A DNA stretch of 64,000 bases, from contig OY783209.1 in the NCBI GenBank assembly GCA_963678705.1, positions 5,270,001-5,334,000 on the forward strand, in the 5' to 3' direction. The notes under the pieces are model-generated. The model worked only from the letters and a program-made list of their open reading frames with translations, searched no databases and was not told the origin of the DNA. Origin of the DNA: Panorpa germanica. Lineage: Eukaryota > Arthropoda > Insecta > Mecoptera > Panorpidae. Position 1 is the stretch's first letter. Every line of letters begins with the position of its first letter. Below are positions 1-11,083 of the stretch, piece after piece. The translations under genes and the position numbers were made by a program.

Positions 1-1684
1 CATCTTGATTGTAATTTTGGTCAAAGTTGGCGTTAATTGTATGATGTGGGCCATTTTTACTCCAGTCATGTCAACAACTGTTACGATATCGTTTCCGTGA
101 TCGTATAACACTTTCAGTTCATACATCATGAATGATCGTTTTAAAAAATTTGTCAAATTAAAATTTTCTGGTTCCAAATATTGGACATAAAGAATTCGGG
201 ATCCAGTTTCTGTCAAAACTGATGAATATGCATTCCGCCTGTAATTAACATTTATATTTATTTTTATTTACTAAGTTAATTATTAATTATCATTAAAGTT
301 ATATAATATTTAGTTTAGACGGACAGTGATCGAGAGTATACATACTTGAAGACATACTACGAATAGAGTGCACAAGAGGCTGAATACTGTGAGAAAGGCA
401 AAGAGAGAGATAGCCACGAAAGTCCTCTGTGTCTCTTTTGAACCGAGTACTGTGATTGACTGCTGCGCTAACGACGTCTGCTTGCTTGTTTACCCTCTAC
501 CATACCGCCAATCAAACAAGCCAGCAGCAGCAGTTCGGATAGAAAGAAACAGATAGGACTCTCGGTAAGGTATCTCTCGCTTTGTCTTTATCGCTTGTTC
601 TTATACGCGGCTGTACACTTCGCGTACTCTATTCTTATATCTCTATACATACTACTGTGTCTTCGGGTTCGATCACTGGCCAAGTGTTATATTTTCTGAG
701 TTTAGTGGTTACCAAAAGTAATTTAATTATGTGCTCACATAAGAAAAAAAATAATAAAAGCAATTAGTAAAAATTCGAATAATTAATATCCTATACCTGT
801 CTCAGTTGCTCTCATGCTACGCAAACATAAGTGCTTCTCGCTTACTCACTGATAGATGTTAACAAATCATTAAAATTATATGAGAAAACAATTGTTTTCT
901 TACTATAATTCATATTGTGTAATAATAGACGTATAAACTTGTTTTTTATTATCAATAAATAGTTTTAATTGAAAAGAAAATTGTTTTTCATGTGGAAACA
1001 TTGCAGATGATAAGATAGAATCACTGAACTCGAAGAGCAATTGACCGGTTCTTTATAACCTATTTTTTAAGTGACATTTAACGTCTTTCAATAAGAGGTG
1101 TCATTTTAAATCAACAAAAAAAGTCAATATTTACGTGAAAAATGGTGCTATTTTTATTTTATTCTAAGGTACAAACTCTGAAGTTAGTATTGGAACACAA
1201 TACCTGTGTTGTGCGTTGTTAGTTCAACGAATGGAGCGATATTTAAAATGACTGTGCATATTGATAGAGCCTTCATTATGTGTTTCTATACTTACATGCC
1301 TGTACATGCATCGCGTATTTCCGGGTGTAACGGATCTCTATCCTCGAATAATTCCGGAACTGCTGTTTTTAAAGTATAGTACATATCCAAACTTGTCTTA
1401 GTGCGTTCGATGCTTCCCTTGCAGGTGATGAAAATATTTTCCACTTTCTTTTTAGCTTAAAAATAATAAAAAATATAAAATATCACTTTTAACTTTTACA
1501 AATTATTTGTTTTGGGTATTGTATTACCAGGTATTACATCCGGAAGATGTGGTTGTTGTTGAAACCATTTTAGTACGATTTCAACCGATTCGTCCAAATC
1601 TTTGTTGGTGATATTCAATTCTTCCAAATATTTTGTTTTTATTTCGTCCGAAACGTTTAATAACTGATCAATTGTTGTCGCCAT
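1..1684 (-). CDS. G1: CRAL-TRIO lipid-binding protein, 3' part outside window
   Basis: Three exons are visible: 1528-1684 (exon 1), 1296-1455 (exon 2) and 1-238 (exon 3, cut by the window edge a few bases before its donor). Exons 4-6 lie outside. Exon 1 encodes MATTIDQLLN and ends in QQPHLPDVIP; exon 2 carries ITCKGSIERTK, DMYYTL and DRDP, which mark the CRAL-TRIO N-terminal helical domain. Exon 3 opens the lipid-binding domain. I chose the ATG at 1682-1684, which aligns with the other copies. An in-frame ATG at 1724-1726 would add 14 residues that no paralogue has. Intron 1 is only 72 bp, whereas intron 2 is 1,057 bp and holds a foldback repeat. Its N-terminus differs from the ISSKTIQT type of G2-G6, so it is not part of that recent group. 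Predicted to be a cytosolic hydrophobic-ligand carrier; the ligand is unknown. Confidence 0.88.
321..681. repeat. Foldback (inverted-repeat) element in G1 intron 2
   Basis: The two ends are imperfect inverted repeats: GGACAGTGATCGA at 321-333 pairs with TCGATCACTGGCC at 669-681. The complementarity continues inward through blocks such as GCAAAGAGAGAGATAG (about 398-413) against TATCTCTCGCTTTGTC (about 570-585). Arms are about 110-120 bp around a 110-bp centre. GC content is higher than in the surrounding intron. A partly matching sequence follows at about 41150-41300. Class is unknown, and I see no clear target-site duplication. Short open frames inside it are not believed to be genes. Confidence 0.55.
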
Positions 1685-3378
1685 TTTGAGGAATTGCACT
1701 AAACGTTTGCGGTATTCCACATTCAATGATTTATTTGTTACTGATCATTTACATATTCATAAATTTCTATTATTATGCACATGAATTTATCCCTTCTTCT
1801 AGCAAAAGGAATCAATCAAAGATTCAGATTTTGAAGGTCTCTTACAAACACGAGGTACTTGATGTTTCAAGGTTATTCTAAATTTCCTATATAAAAACTA
1901 ATTGAATTATAAATTATCTAAAAGAGCGTTTTCACTAGTACAAAATTTCTCTATAATTGATCTTAGATACCCATCTCTGCAAATCTGCTTGATAAAAAAA
2001 AGTTGACTATCTAGCTACTCTGTATTTGTTTTTTTTTAATTTTAATTTGTTTGATTTATATTTCTTAGTTATAATTTTTATTATCATTGTATATTTCCAT
2101 TGATTAATCTGGTGAACTAAAGACCAGAAACTAGTCTGATTTCTTTCCGTGGAAAATTCCACTTTATCCAGTCCGATCAGGACCACGGGAACACTTTGAA
2201 CTACAGATTTAAATACAATCTAAATAATTCAAATAATTTATTTATGCTTCATTTAGTTACAATTAAAACTAGTAGCATTTTGCATGCTATGCCAAAGCTG
2301 ACGTGTCAAATTTTGTGCTCCCATGCTAAATCGCTTGATTATTATTTTTAAACTATTTTAGATGCTAATGATATGATGCTGCTTATGCAGTACACTATTT
2401 AGAAGCTAGCGCGTTCAATGCACTGACGTTTAATGAACATTGCTGACGGAGTTGTAGTGAATGCAGGACGATCAAACGAAATGAAATGAAGAAGAATAAC
2501 ACTGTTGGTACAGAACCGCATATGATTAACACGTTAAAAATAATTAAAATAGACAATATTAAAGAAAAACTATATAAAACTAATGTAAAAATATAAAATA
2601 AATTAAGAAATAAAAACTATAAAGAAAAGTAGGTGCTTGTTGTATTATAGCTACTTCTTTTTACTGCTTATTATTTCTCTTAGAGACAAATTTCATTATT
2701 AACAAGATTTCAATCTTTAAAAATATACAAGATATAATAGAATACACATTATAGTGGTAGTGTGAAAAAATATTGAACCAGTGGAGGCGATCCATTACTT
2801 GTCATATTTAAATAAATAATACAACTATGTCCTTTCAAATATTTTTTTGATAACATAATTATTGATCTATTCAACAAACTTGGACACGAAATGTGTTTGT
2901 ATATAATTTGAATTGTTCTCTTATTATGAAATCATCATAAAAAACCGGTTGAATATTTTTTTTTTAAAATTTGATTGACGGCTTAAACCATTGGTTAAAT
3001 TTTAAAGGTTATATAAATCTTGAACCTTGATTATTACAGTGTATCAACACAGTAATTAAATATATAAACACATGCACACAATTTCTATGATTGATTTTTT
3101 ATAAGTGTTTTATTTTTTGATGAGATATGTATATCTGAGAAACGCAATTTGTTGTAACCTTTATCTATTTTGAGATATCATTTTGCTGATTCGGGTTTTG
3201 GACATTTAATAAATTATTTCTATGACTGTCAATATTAAATAATTTACAAAATAAAAACAAGAATATAAAATCAAAAAATATATAATTAAAACATTTAACA
3301 ATTATTATATAACAATTATTGCGAGATATAACCAAATATCTATAAAAGTTCTAAACCCGTAATAAGTATAGGTATATA
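1685..3378. other. Spacer between G2 and G1, no gene seen
   Basis: About 1.7 kb of AT-rich DNA upstream of G1 and downstream of G2. I find no open frame resembling a known family and no recognisable exon. It must contain the G1 promoter (near 1700-1900) and the G2 3' end (below 3379), but I cannot point to a definite core element. Confidence 0.5.
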
Positions 3379-5735
3379 TCAATCAACATCAAGTTTTCTA
3401 AACGATCCATGGACCCCCAGGAGTTCGTTAATCACCGGTTTTCCTGGTCTTCTAGATTCGTCAGTCTTGTGTTTGTCTTCTTCCAGAAACATATCACGGT
3501 GTTCTACTAAGATCTGGCTCCAATCCGCTAATGAAACAAACATGCAATTGTAAATATAAGATTTCAGTTTGAATTATCTGAATTTAAGATTTATTTCTTC
3601 GTAACAATGTAAGCTACCTTCCATTTCTTTCATGGTTTTTAATTCACCTCCGAAATCTTTCGGCAGGTATTTTCTATCAATAACTTTATGAAGATCATCT
3701 ATTGTTTTATGGAGAAAAACCTGAAAAAACATTAGATATTAAAATAATACCACATGACTTAGTTGACAGTGAATTCGTAAAATATAGCTATACTAAAAAA
3801 AAGGAAAAAACTAAAATAAAAACACTAAGTGGGAATAGCACTTGATTGTTAAACTTTTATGCTGATTAGATACATATTGTCAATTTATTTAATAATTTGA
3901 TTTTTAGAATAATTTTTGTTTTAAACACAGATTTTCTTGTATTAGCTAAACAACTTACCCGTGATCTAAGTTTAGGACTCAAGAAAGACACTACTAGATC
4001 AATTAGTTTATGAGCGTGAAGAGGAACATTAAATGCGTGCAGTCCTTTAACTCTGGCTACAAGTGCTTCCTGTAAACAAAGGCACTTTATATTCAAAATC
4101 ATTAATACAAAGAACCTTATATTATAGTTTACTAGCTTTTATTAGGAATCGGAGATTTATGTTTAAAACATGTTACGGCGTATAAATCTACTTTAGGCGT
4201 AGTAATCACTTGTAAATATCAGCGACCGCTGAATTCTCTTAATTTGAACTATAAATCATAAGAGTATAACACATTAATAAATGAAAAAAGAAAATGGCAA
4301 TTAGATTGTCCTAATGTTATATTTTGTACATGTTGTTTATATAAACAATACTTGCAATTTATAAGTGTAGTACTTCATTATAGATACTTTTCTGATAAAT
4401 TAGTTTACTTACATGAAATAATTTGACTGTCATTTTGATCGCAAAGGGTGTCACCTGTAAGATGTGACCCATTGTTAAACCAGCCAAATCAAAAACACCC
4501 ATTATGCTATTTCCATTATCATAAATCATCCTTAGCTCATAAAGCATAAATCCACGTTTTAAAGCGATTCCCAAATTTAAATTCTCTGGATTTCCTAATT
4601 GACCGCAAACCATACGACTTTTATTTTGTGTTAAACTCGGAGAAAATACATATGATCTGTAATAATTTGATTATTTTTAATAAAACCTTACTTTGTTATC
4701 GCCATCTTTGTACATTTTAAAATTTCTCTATCTATTATTAGGAGAATCATTTTCATTTAGTTAAGGAGATCCTCGTGAAGTAATAAAGAATGGAAAACTT
4801 GCTGAAATTTTGTAAATTTGTTCTACGATAGTCAATAATTAATAAAAAATCAAATAAGTGTAGCTTTTCGAAACTTCGGTTAGTCGCCGCATGAGTAACC
4901 GCGAATATTCGAAAGGCACTACGTCTAAGTTTTCAGGTTATGTACTCTAGTGGTATTGTCAAATATTTCAAATCTTATAAAATTATAAAATGTACAATTT
5001 GAGTTTAGTGATTACTTGCCTACTTACATGCTCTTATCAGCAAAACGTAGTTCCGGATACAGCGGGTCTCTGTTGTCGTAATATTCCGGAACTGCTGTTC
5101 TCAAGGTGTAGTACATATCCAAACTGGATTTAGTCCTTTGAATACTTCCCTTGCACCCAATATAGACGTTTTCTACCATTCTTACATCTAAATAAAGATC
5201 ATGGTTTAGTAATAGCATTGGATAAGATATTTAGTGTAGTTATATTTAAAAATTGATCAAACTCTACGGATTTTAGTGTTATTTAACATATCACTCAATT
5301 AGTTCCTAGATTGACTTATAGATGGCACTACAATTGACAAATTCATATGCTTTTTAGATAGTACCAGTATTCAAACGCCAAATTTCATAATATTCTTTTT
5401 AATGCTCCAGTCGAAACGAATATAACTGTGACTTAACCAAGCAAAATACCTTGGTTACATTTTTCGTTAGTTAAGTGTATTTGATAAAAATAGAATTTTG
5501 AAATCACTTTTTGGGTTAGTTATACAATAACTAGTGTTTAACTGAGAGTTTATAAAATACTTCATTAGTTACCTGGTGTGATATCCGCTAGGTGAGGTTG
5601 CTGACGAAACCATTCTGTTATAATTCTCACAGAATCTGTCAAATCTTTAATTGTGAGATTCAAATCATTTAAATTACTAATCTTAATATCTTCTGAATTA
5701 CCGAATATCGTGTGTATTGTTTTAGAACTAATCAT
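3379..5735 (-). CDS. G2: CRAL-TRIO (alpha-tocopherol transfer protein-like) protein
   Basis: Six exons: 5573-5735, 5028-5187, 4413-4656, 3959-4069, 3618-3720 and 3379-3527, giving 309 residues. All introns are GT/AG. Exons 1-2 give the CRAL-TRIO N-terminal helices (TEWFRQQPHLADITP, IGCKGSIQRTK, LDMYYTLRTA, NRDP). Exons 3-4 give the Sec14-type pocket (FDLAGLTMGHILQ, then ALVARVKGLHAFNVP). Exon 5 gives DRKYLPKDFGGE, the conserved end of the fold, and exon 6 ends HGSFRKLDVD. Family knowledge: such proteins carry tocopherol, retinoids or phosphoinositides in the cytosol; the ligand here is unknown. I chose the ATG at 5733-5735, which has A at -3 and aligns with G3-G6. An in-frame ATG nine bases upstream (5742-5744) is lost in G3. 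Very close to G3 in exons, introns and upstream spacer. Confidence 0.93.
4140..4252. repeat. Partial MITE-like element (family F4) in G2 intron 3
   Basis: The stretch GAATTCTCTTAATTTGAACT, ending near 4250, matches the terminal repeat of two better copies at 40020-40241 and 56461-56676 (CGAACTCTCGTAATTTGAAT). The internal GGCGTATAAATCTAC also recurs. The left end is unclear, so this is a decayed or truncated copy. It is absent from the paralogous intron of G3, which fits insertion into G2 or loss from G3 after the duplication. Confidence 0.5.
5287..5400. repeat. Dispersed repeat with TAGATGGCAC core (family F8), G2 intron 1
   Basis: Contains TATCACTCAATTAGTTC, then TATAGATGGCACTAC, GACAAATTCATATG and ATAGTACCA. 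Related copies occur at 8973-9050 (G3 intron 1), about 30708-30850 (G9 intron 5) and about 36896-37030 (G10 intron 5). The first two reflect the G2/G3 duplication; the others are in a different intron, so a dispersed element is more likely than shared intron ancestry. Ends and class not determined. Confidence 0.45.
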
Positions 5736-6834
5736 TTTCGCCATTTAATTAATATGTAGGTCAAACATGTACTGTGCTTCGTTCCACGTTTTTGACTACC
5801 AAACAGTTTACATCAAAATGCCCCACTGTTTTAACAAGTGTTCAATATTGCCGCCACAAGGACAGTCTGCTTTTTTGCCGGTTATGTAATTTCTGTCTGA
5901 GAAACCAGTCTGTGATGACTGATAAATTTGGTCAAAGAGCATTCGGTAAAGATAATACATTTTAATTTAAAATTAAGATATTTTAGATTATAATAATATA
6001 TAAAAACTTTATTTTACTAAATTTTTAATCAAATGTTTTTGATAGTGTTTTTATTTTTAATCTTAAAAATAAGTGGCATTTATCTTACCCTTCACAACTT
6101 GATATTGTAATAGAACTTTACACCAAATAGAATTCAATTCATAAATGTTACAAAAAAAAATTTATTCGCTAACGTCGATGACAATAATAAAAAATAAACT
6201 GCTAAAAATGTTTTTAATTTTAATACAAATTTAATAGACTAAATTTGTTAAGTAATTTTACTAAAATGCATTGTATACGTCATAAAAATTTATATACCGG
6301 GATCCGAACTTTTTTTCAATACCTAATTTTAAAATAGGCTTTAGAAATGGTCTCAAATTTATAAAGTTTTTTAAAGAGTGTATTTAACGTAACAATTGAT
6401 TTTTTTTTTAAATCCATGTTTCTTACTATTTTATTTATATGATATCATAATTATGATATAATATTGAGACTATGTAATGTATAACAAATAATCTCTGTAA
6501 AATTTATATAACATTTATGTGTAATGATTATTTATTAATAATCAATAAGCTGCAATATTAACAATATTAATATTTATTTGAGTGTACTAAGTTTTTACAA
6601 TAAGTTCTGTAAATGTAAATATATTTTACCGTTTAGCAGGTAGTAAATTGTAAAGATTTAAATAAATATTGAAACCATACATAATTGTATGTTGTGGGTA
6701 TGTTTATAAATACGGCAAAATTAGGTCCTTACATATTTAGGACATGTATTACTACATGTATGTGTTTAACTTCTAAAACGAAAGATTAAGTTCATTGCAT
6801 TGAGTTAAAGCAAAATTAATTTAAAAACAAATAT
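5736..6834. other. Spacer between G3 and G2, duplicated unit
   Basis: No gene. The spacer is homologous to the one upstream of G3 (9255-11083) over most of its length, so the duplication unit was a gene plus its upstream region. It holds the G2 promoter region near 5760-5900 and the 3' end of G3. Shared landmarks include CCCCACTGTTTTAACAAGTG, AATGCATTGTATA and GGCTTTAGAAATG. The region around 6000-6700 is very AT-rich and otherwise featureless. Confidence 0.6.
5761..5802 (-). promoter_or_regulatory. Conserved upstream block, putative G2 proximal promoter or 5' UTR
   Basis: A stretch 26-67 bp upstream of the G2 start, containing CTGTGCTTCGTTCCACG and GACTACCAAA on the plus strand, recurs at the same distance upstream of G3 (9280-9322), G4 and G5 and weakly at G6. 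On the gene strand it reads TTTGGTAGTCA followed by CGTGGAACGAAGCACAG; TCAGA there could be an arthropod initiator. Conservation among recent duplicates is weak evidence of function, and no TATA box or transcription start is proven. Confidence 0.35.
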
Positions 6835-9254
6835 TTAATCAACGTCGAGTTTTCTAAAGGACCCGTGAATCCCCAGGAGTTCGTTAACCACAGGTTTTCC
6901 TGGCCTTCTAGATTCGTCAGTCTTGTGTTTGTCTTCTTTCAGGAACATGTCACGGTTTTCTACTAAGAACTGGCTCCAATCCGCTAGTAAAACAAACATG
7001 CATTTGTAAATTTTTAATTTCTTTTTGTGAATTTAAGCTTTATTTCTTCAAAACAACGGAATTACCTTCCATTTCTTTCATGGGTTTTAATTCACCTCCA
7101 AAATCTTTTGGCAGGTATTTCTTGTCGATGACTTTATGAAGATCATCTATTCTTTTGTGGAGAAAAACCTGAAAAAACATTCGATATTAGATAATAGCAC
7201 ATGAGTAGTTCTGTTACATACATATTGTCAATTTATATAATAATTTGTTTTTTAGGATAATTTTTGTTTTAAACACAGATTTTCTTGTATTAGCTAAACA
7301 ACTTACCCGTGATCTAAGTTTAGGGCTCAAAAAAGACATTATTAGATCAATAAGTTTATGAGCGTGAAGAGGAACATTAAATGCGTGAAATCCTTTAAGT
7401 CTGGCTACAAGTGCTTCCTGTAAACAAAGGAATGGTAACACCTTATATTGGTTCACGAGTATTTAGTAGAAATAATAATACGAGTATATATACAAAAAAA
7501 AATTAATAAGCGAAAATTTTTCTGCCGTTAAGAAAAAAAAAATAAAAATTGAAAAACAAAATACAAATTAATTTTTTTTATTTACTCAGCTTGGCAACTT
7601 ACAGGTGTGCATTAAAAGTAGGTGCAAATACTACAGAGAACAGTTGTACTGTTATAACAGACAATATGATGAGACTATAGGAACTACATTAAATATAAAT
7701 ATATAAAAAACGAATTTTTAATTAACTTCTTCAAATCCAAACAAATAATATTTTATTATTGATACTTTCTGATAAATTAGTTTACTTACTTGACATAATT
7801 TGAGTGTCATTTTGATTGCAAAGGGTGTCACCTGTAAGATGTGACCCATTGTTAAACCAGCCAAATCAAAAACAGCTATCATGTTATTTCCATTATCATA
7901 AATCATCCTTAACTCATAAAACATAAACCCACGTTTTATAGCTTTTCCTAAATTAAATTTTTCTGGATTACCAAATTGAAAGAAAGCTATACGAGTTCTA
8001 TTTTTTGTTAAAATCGGAGAAAATGCATATGATCTGTAATAATTTGATTATTTTTATTAAAACCTTACTTTGTTATCGCCATTTTTGTACATTTTATAAT
8101 TTCTCTATCTATTATTAAGAGGTTTATTTTCATTTAGTTAAGGAGATCCTCGTGAAGTAATAAAGAATGGAGATCTTGCTCAAATTTCGTAAATTTGTTC
8201 TACGATAGTCAATAATTAATAAAAATATTAAATTAGGGTTGCTTTCCGAAACTTTAAAATGGGAATTACACGCACAATTAAATATCTAACGGAGAAAATT
8301 ATTATTTTAATTGAATTCAGAAAACTTCAAGCTTTCGAAAATAGTATGTTTCCGAAGAAATAAGAAAAATAATTGAAATTTTTATAAAAACATGATATGA
8401 GATTTGGCAACGTCGCTCGTGCAGTTAATCGGTGCATGAGCAACCGCAAATATTCGTAAGGTATTAGGTCTATCTTATGTTTTTTGGTCAATTGAATGTT
8501 TGTACATTTTTTAATATTTAAATTTTCTTTAAATTTATTATGTAATAATATTTATAAATTTTAGAATTATTTTTCATATGTATGAAAAAAGTAAAAGTAA
8601 TTATTTACACTACAGTGGTGCTAGAATCTCGTTTTTTAATTTTTGGTAATATTTCAAATCCTTTAAAGTTATAAAATGTACAAATTGAGTTCAGTGGGTA
8701 GATGTCTACTTACAAGCTTTTATCAGCAAAACGTAGTTCCGGATACAGCGGGTCTCTGTTGTCGTAATATTCCGGAACTGCTGTTCTCAAGGTGTAGTAC
8801 ATATCCAAACCGGATTTAGTCCTTTGAATACTTCCCTTGCACCCAATATAGACGTTTTCCACCATTCTTACATCTAAATGAAGATCATGGTTTAGTAATA
8901 GCATTGGATAAGATATTTAGTGTAGTTATATTTAGAAATGTATTAAACACTATGGATTTTAATGTTATTTAACATATCACTCAATTAGTTCCTCGAATCA
9001 CATATAGATGGCACCACTATTGACAAATACATATGCTTTTTAGATAGCATACAATAACTAGGGTTTAACTGAGAGTTTATAAAACACTTACCTGGTGTTA
9101 TATCCGCTAGGTGAGGCTGCTGACGAAACCATTCTGTTATAATTCTCACAGAATCCGACAAATCTTTAATTGTGAGATTCAAATCGTTTAAATTACTAAT
9201 CTTACCATCTTCTGAATTACCGAATATTGTTTGTATTGTTTTAGAACTAATCAT
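6835..9254 (-). CDS. G3: CRAL-TRIO protein, near twin of G2
   Basis: Six exons: 9092-9254, 8714-8873, 7790-8033, 7307-7417, 7066-7168 and 6835-6983; 309 residues ending DVD and a TAA stop. Differences from G2 are few: for example HLDVR with H codon before the exon 2 acceptor region, FFQFGNPEKFNLG against VCGQLGNPENLNLG in exon 3, and KLCQ against KLFH at the exon 3 end. The PHLADITP, CKGSIQRTK, TLRTAVPEYYDNRDP and LPKDFGGE motifs are kept, so the protein should fold and bind a lipid like G2. Intron 2 (8034-8713) is about 300 bp longer than in G2 because of extra AT-rich sequence near 8235-8600. The first ATG in frame is at 9252-9254; the upstream ATG of G2 is ATC here. Offset between the copies is about 3.5 kb. 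Confidence 0.93.
8973..9050. repeat. Dispersed repeat (family F8), G3 intron 1
   Basis: Carries CACTCAATTAGTTCCTCGA, ACATATAGATGGCACCACTA and GACAAATACATATGC. It is the G3 counterpart of the copy in G2 intron 1 but is truncated on its right side. It also matches the G9 and G10 intron 5 copies. Confidence 0.45.
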
Positions 9255-9279
9255 TTTCGCGATTTAATTAACATGTAGG

Positions 9280-9322
9280 TCAAACACGCACTGTGCTTCG
9301 TTCCACGTTTCTGACTACCAAA
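9280..9322 (-). promoter_or_regulatory. Conserved upstream block, putative G3 proximal promoter or 5' UTR
   Basis: Same block as at G2: CTGTGCTTCGTTCCACG followed by CTGACTACCAAACAG on the plus strand, 26 bp upstream of the start codon. Later diverged versions sit upstream of G4 (about 13681-13725) and G5 (about 18352-18395). Confidence 0.35.
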
Positions 9323-9699
9323 CAGTTTACATCAAAATGCCCCACTGTTTTAACAAGTGTTGAATATTGCCGTCACAAGGACAGTCTGCTTTCTTGCGTG
9401 TTGTGTAATTTCTGTCAGAGAAACCAGTCTGTGATGACTGATAAATTTGGTTAAAGAGCATTCGGTAAAGATAACACATTTTAATTTAAAATTAAGATAT
9501 TTTAGATTATAATAATATATAAAAACTTTATTTTACTAAATTTTTAATCAAATGTTTTTAAGCGCGTTCTTATTTTCAATCTTAAGAATAAGTGGCATTT
9601 ATCTTATCTTTCACAAGTTGGAATTGTAATAGAATTTTACACCAAATAGAATCCAACTCGCAAATGTTGCAAAAAACTATCTATTCACCAACGTCGATG

Positions 9700-10695
9700 A
9701 CAATAATAAACAATACACTGCTAAAACTACACAACTAGAAATGTTCTCAATTTTAATACAAATTTAATAGAATGAATTTTGTCTGAATTTGTTTAGTAAT
9801 TCTATTAAAATGCATTGTATATGTTATTAAAATTTATATACGGGGATAAGAACTTTTTTTAAATACCTAATTCTAAAATAGGCTTTAGAAATGTTCTCAA
9901 ATTTATAAGGTTTTTTAAAGAGTGTGTTTAACATATATATAATAAACAACAGAATTTTTTTTAAATCCATTTTTCTTACTATTTTATTCATATGACATCA
10001 CAATTAACATATAATATTTGAATCATACTGGAGCTCCGAAACATCTAGCAAGAAACAAAATCATTCCAAACTCTAAGTGCGAATGTGGTGAAGAAGAGGC
10101 AGATCCTGACCACATTCTGTGGTCAATGTAAAAATACAGCAATGGCAAGAAATGGACTCCAACGGGCGGTGCTAATGACTTCGCAAACGCTTCCTGTTAA
10201 CACCGCCTTTTTGATTGAGAAACCGAAATTTATAACAGCAGTAGCCATGAATAGATCATTCTTGTTGTCGGGATACAAAGTATAAGAGGAAGCAGAATAT
10301 ATTAGGGGCGATAAAAGGCTACGTGCCTAGGAAGCCCGAGAAACTATATTTAAAAAAAAAAAACATATAATATTGAGTCTATCTAATATATCACCTAATA
10401 TAATATAATATAATAATAATAATATAATCTAATATATCGATGACAATAATAAACAACACACTGATAAAAATGTTCTCAATTTTAATACAAATTTAATAGA
10501 ATGAATTTTGTCTGAATTTATTAAGTAATTCTATTAAAATGCATTAATTCTATTAAATGCATCGATCAGAACTGTTCTCAGTGTTCAAGTTTTTTAAAGA
10601 GTGTGTTTAACCTATAAATTAAATAACAGGATTTTTTTTAAATCCATTTTTCTTACTATTTTATTTATATATCATAATTTACATATAATATTGAG
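9700..10695. repeat. Local direct duplication flanking a LINE tail
   Basis: Two direct copies of spacer sequence: about 9700-10018 and about 10437-10695. Both contain CGATGACAATAATAAACAA, ATGTTCTCAATTTTAATAC, GAATTTTGTCTGAATTT and AAATCCATTTTTCTTACTA in the same order. The LINE tail at 10019-10362 lies between them. The second copy is shorter, lacking a block around the GGCTTTAGAAATG landmark. Confidence 0.65.
10019..10362 (+). mobile_element. 5'-truncated LINE tail (family A)
   Basis: Flanked by the 12-bp duplication ACATATAATATT (10007-10018 and 10363-10374) and ending in a run of A, as expected for target-primed reverse transcription. The first 100 bases encode, in one frame, ARNKIIPNSKCECGEEEADP and DHILW, the zinc-like CxCGEE...DH motif found after RNase H in ORF2 of such elements; the frame then stops. 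The tail GGGGCGATAAAAGGCTACGT followed by GCCTAGGAAGCCCGAG is shared with the copies at 17904-18030, 28290-28432 and 42853-43140. The paralogous G2 spacer has the empty site (ATATAATATTGAGAC near 6456). Confidence 0.85.
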
Positions 10696-11083
10696 ACTAT
10701 CTTATGTATAACAAATAATCTCTGTAAATTTTATATAACATTTATGTTTAATAATTATTTATTAATAATCAATAAGCTGCAATATTAACATTATTAATAT
10801 TTATTTGAGTGTACTAAGTTTTTACAATAAGTGCTGTAAATTTAAATCTATTTTAACGTTTAGCAATTAGTAAATTGTAAGTATTTAAGTAAATATTGAA
10901 ACCATACATAATTGTATGTTGTACATATGTTTATATACGGCAAAATTAGGTCCTTACATGACAGGACCAGGAACTACATTTGTGTGTTTGAATCCTAAAA
11001 CGAAAGATTAAGTTGAAACTAACTACGCCTTATCCAAATTCAATGCATTGCATTAAGATAAAATTTATTTAAAAAAATATATT

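Larger units (their letters stand above)
9255..11083. other. Spacer between G4 and G3, duplicated and interrupted
   Basis: No gene. It is homologous to the G3-G2 spacer (5736-6834) but about 730 bp longer. The extra length is explained by a LINE tail (10019-10362) and a local second copy of spacer sequence (about 10437-10695 repeats about 9700-10018). The upstream block at 9280-9322 corresponds to that of G2. Short open frames across 10085-10285 are remnants of the LINE tail. Confidence 0.6.

Noticed and set aside
1496-1726. G1 start at 1726 and reading past the exon 1 donor
   Set aside because: Paralogues start at MATT/MISS equivalents and all splice after the PHL...P codons at a GT.
5733-5744. 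Upstream ATG (MAKMISS) as the G2 start
   Set aside because: It is ATC in G3, has T at -3, and adds residues not found in relatives; kept only as an alternative.
10085-10285. 66-codon plus-strand frame
   Set aside because: It lies in the LINE tail; the true ORF2 remnant is in another frame and ends at a stop.
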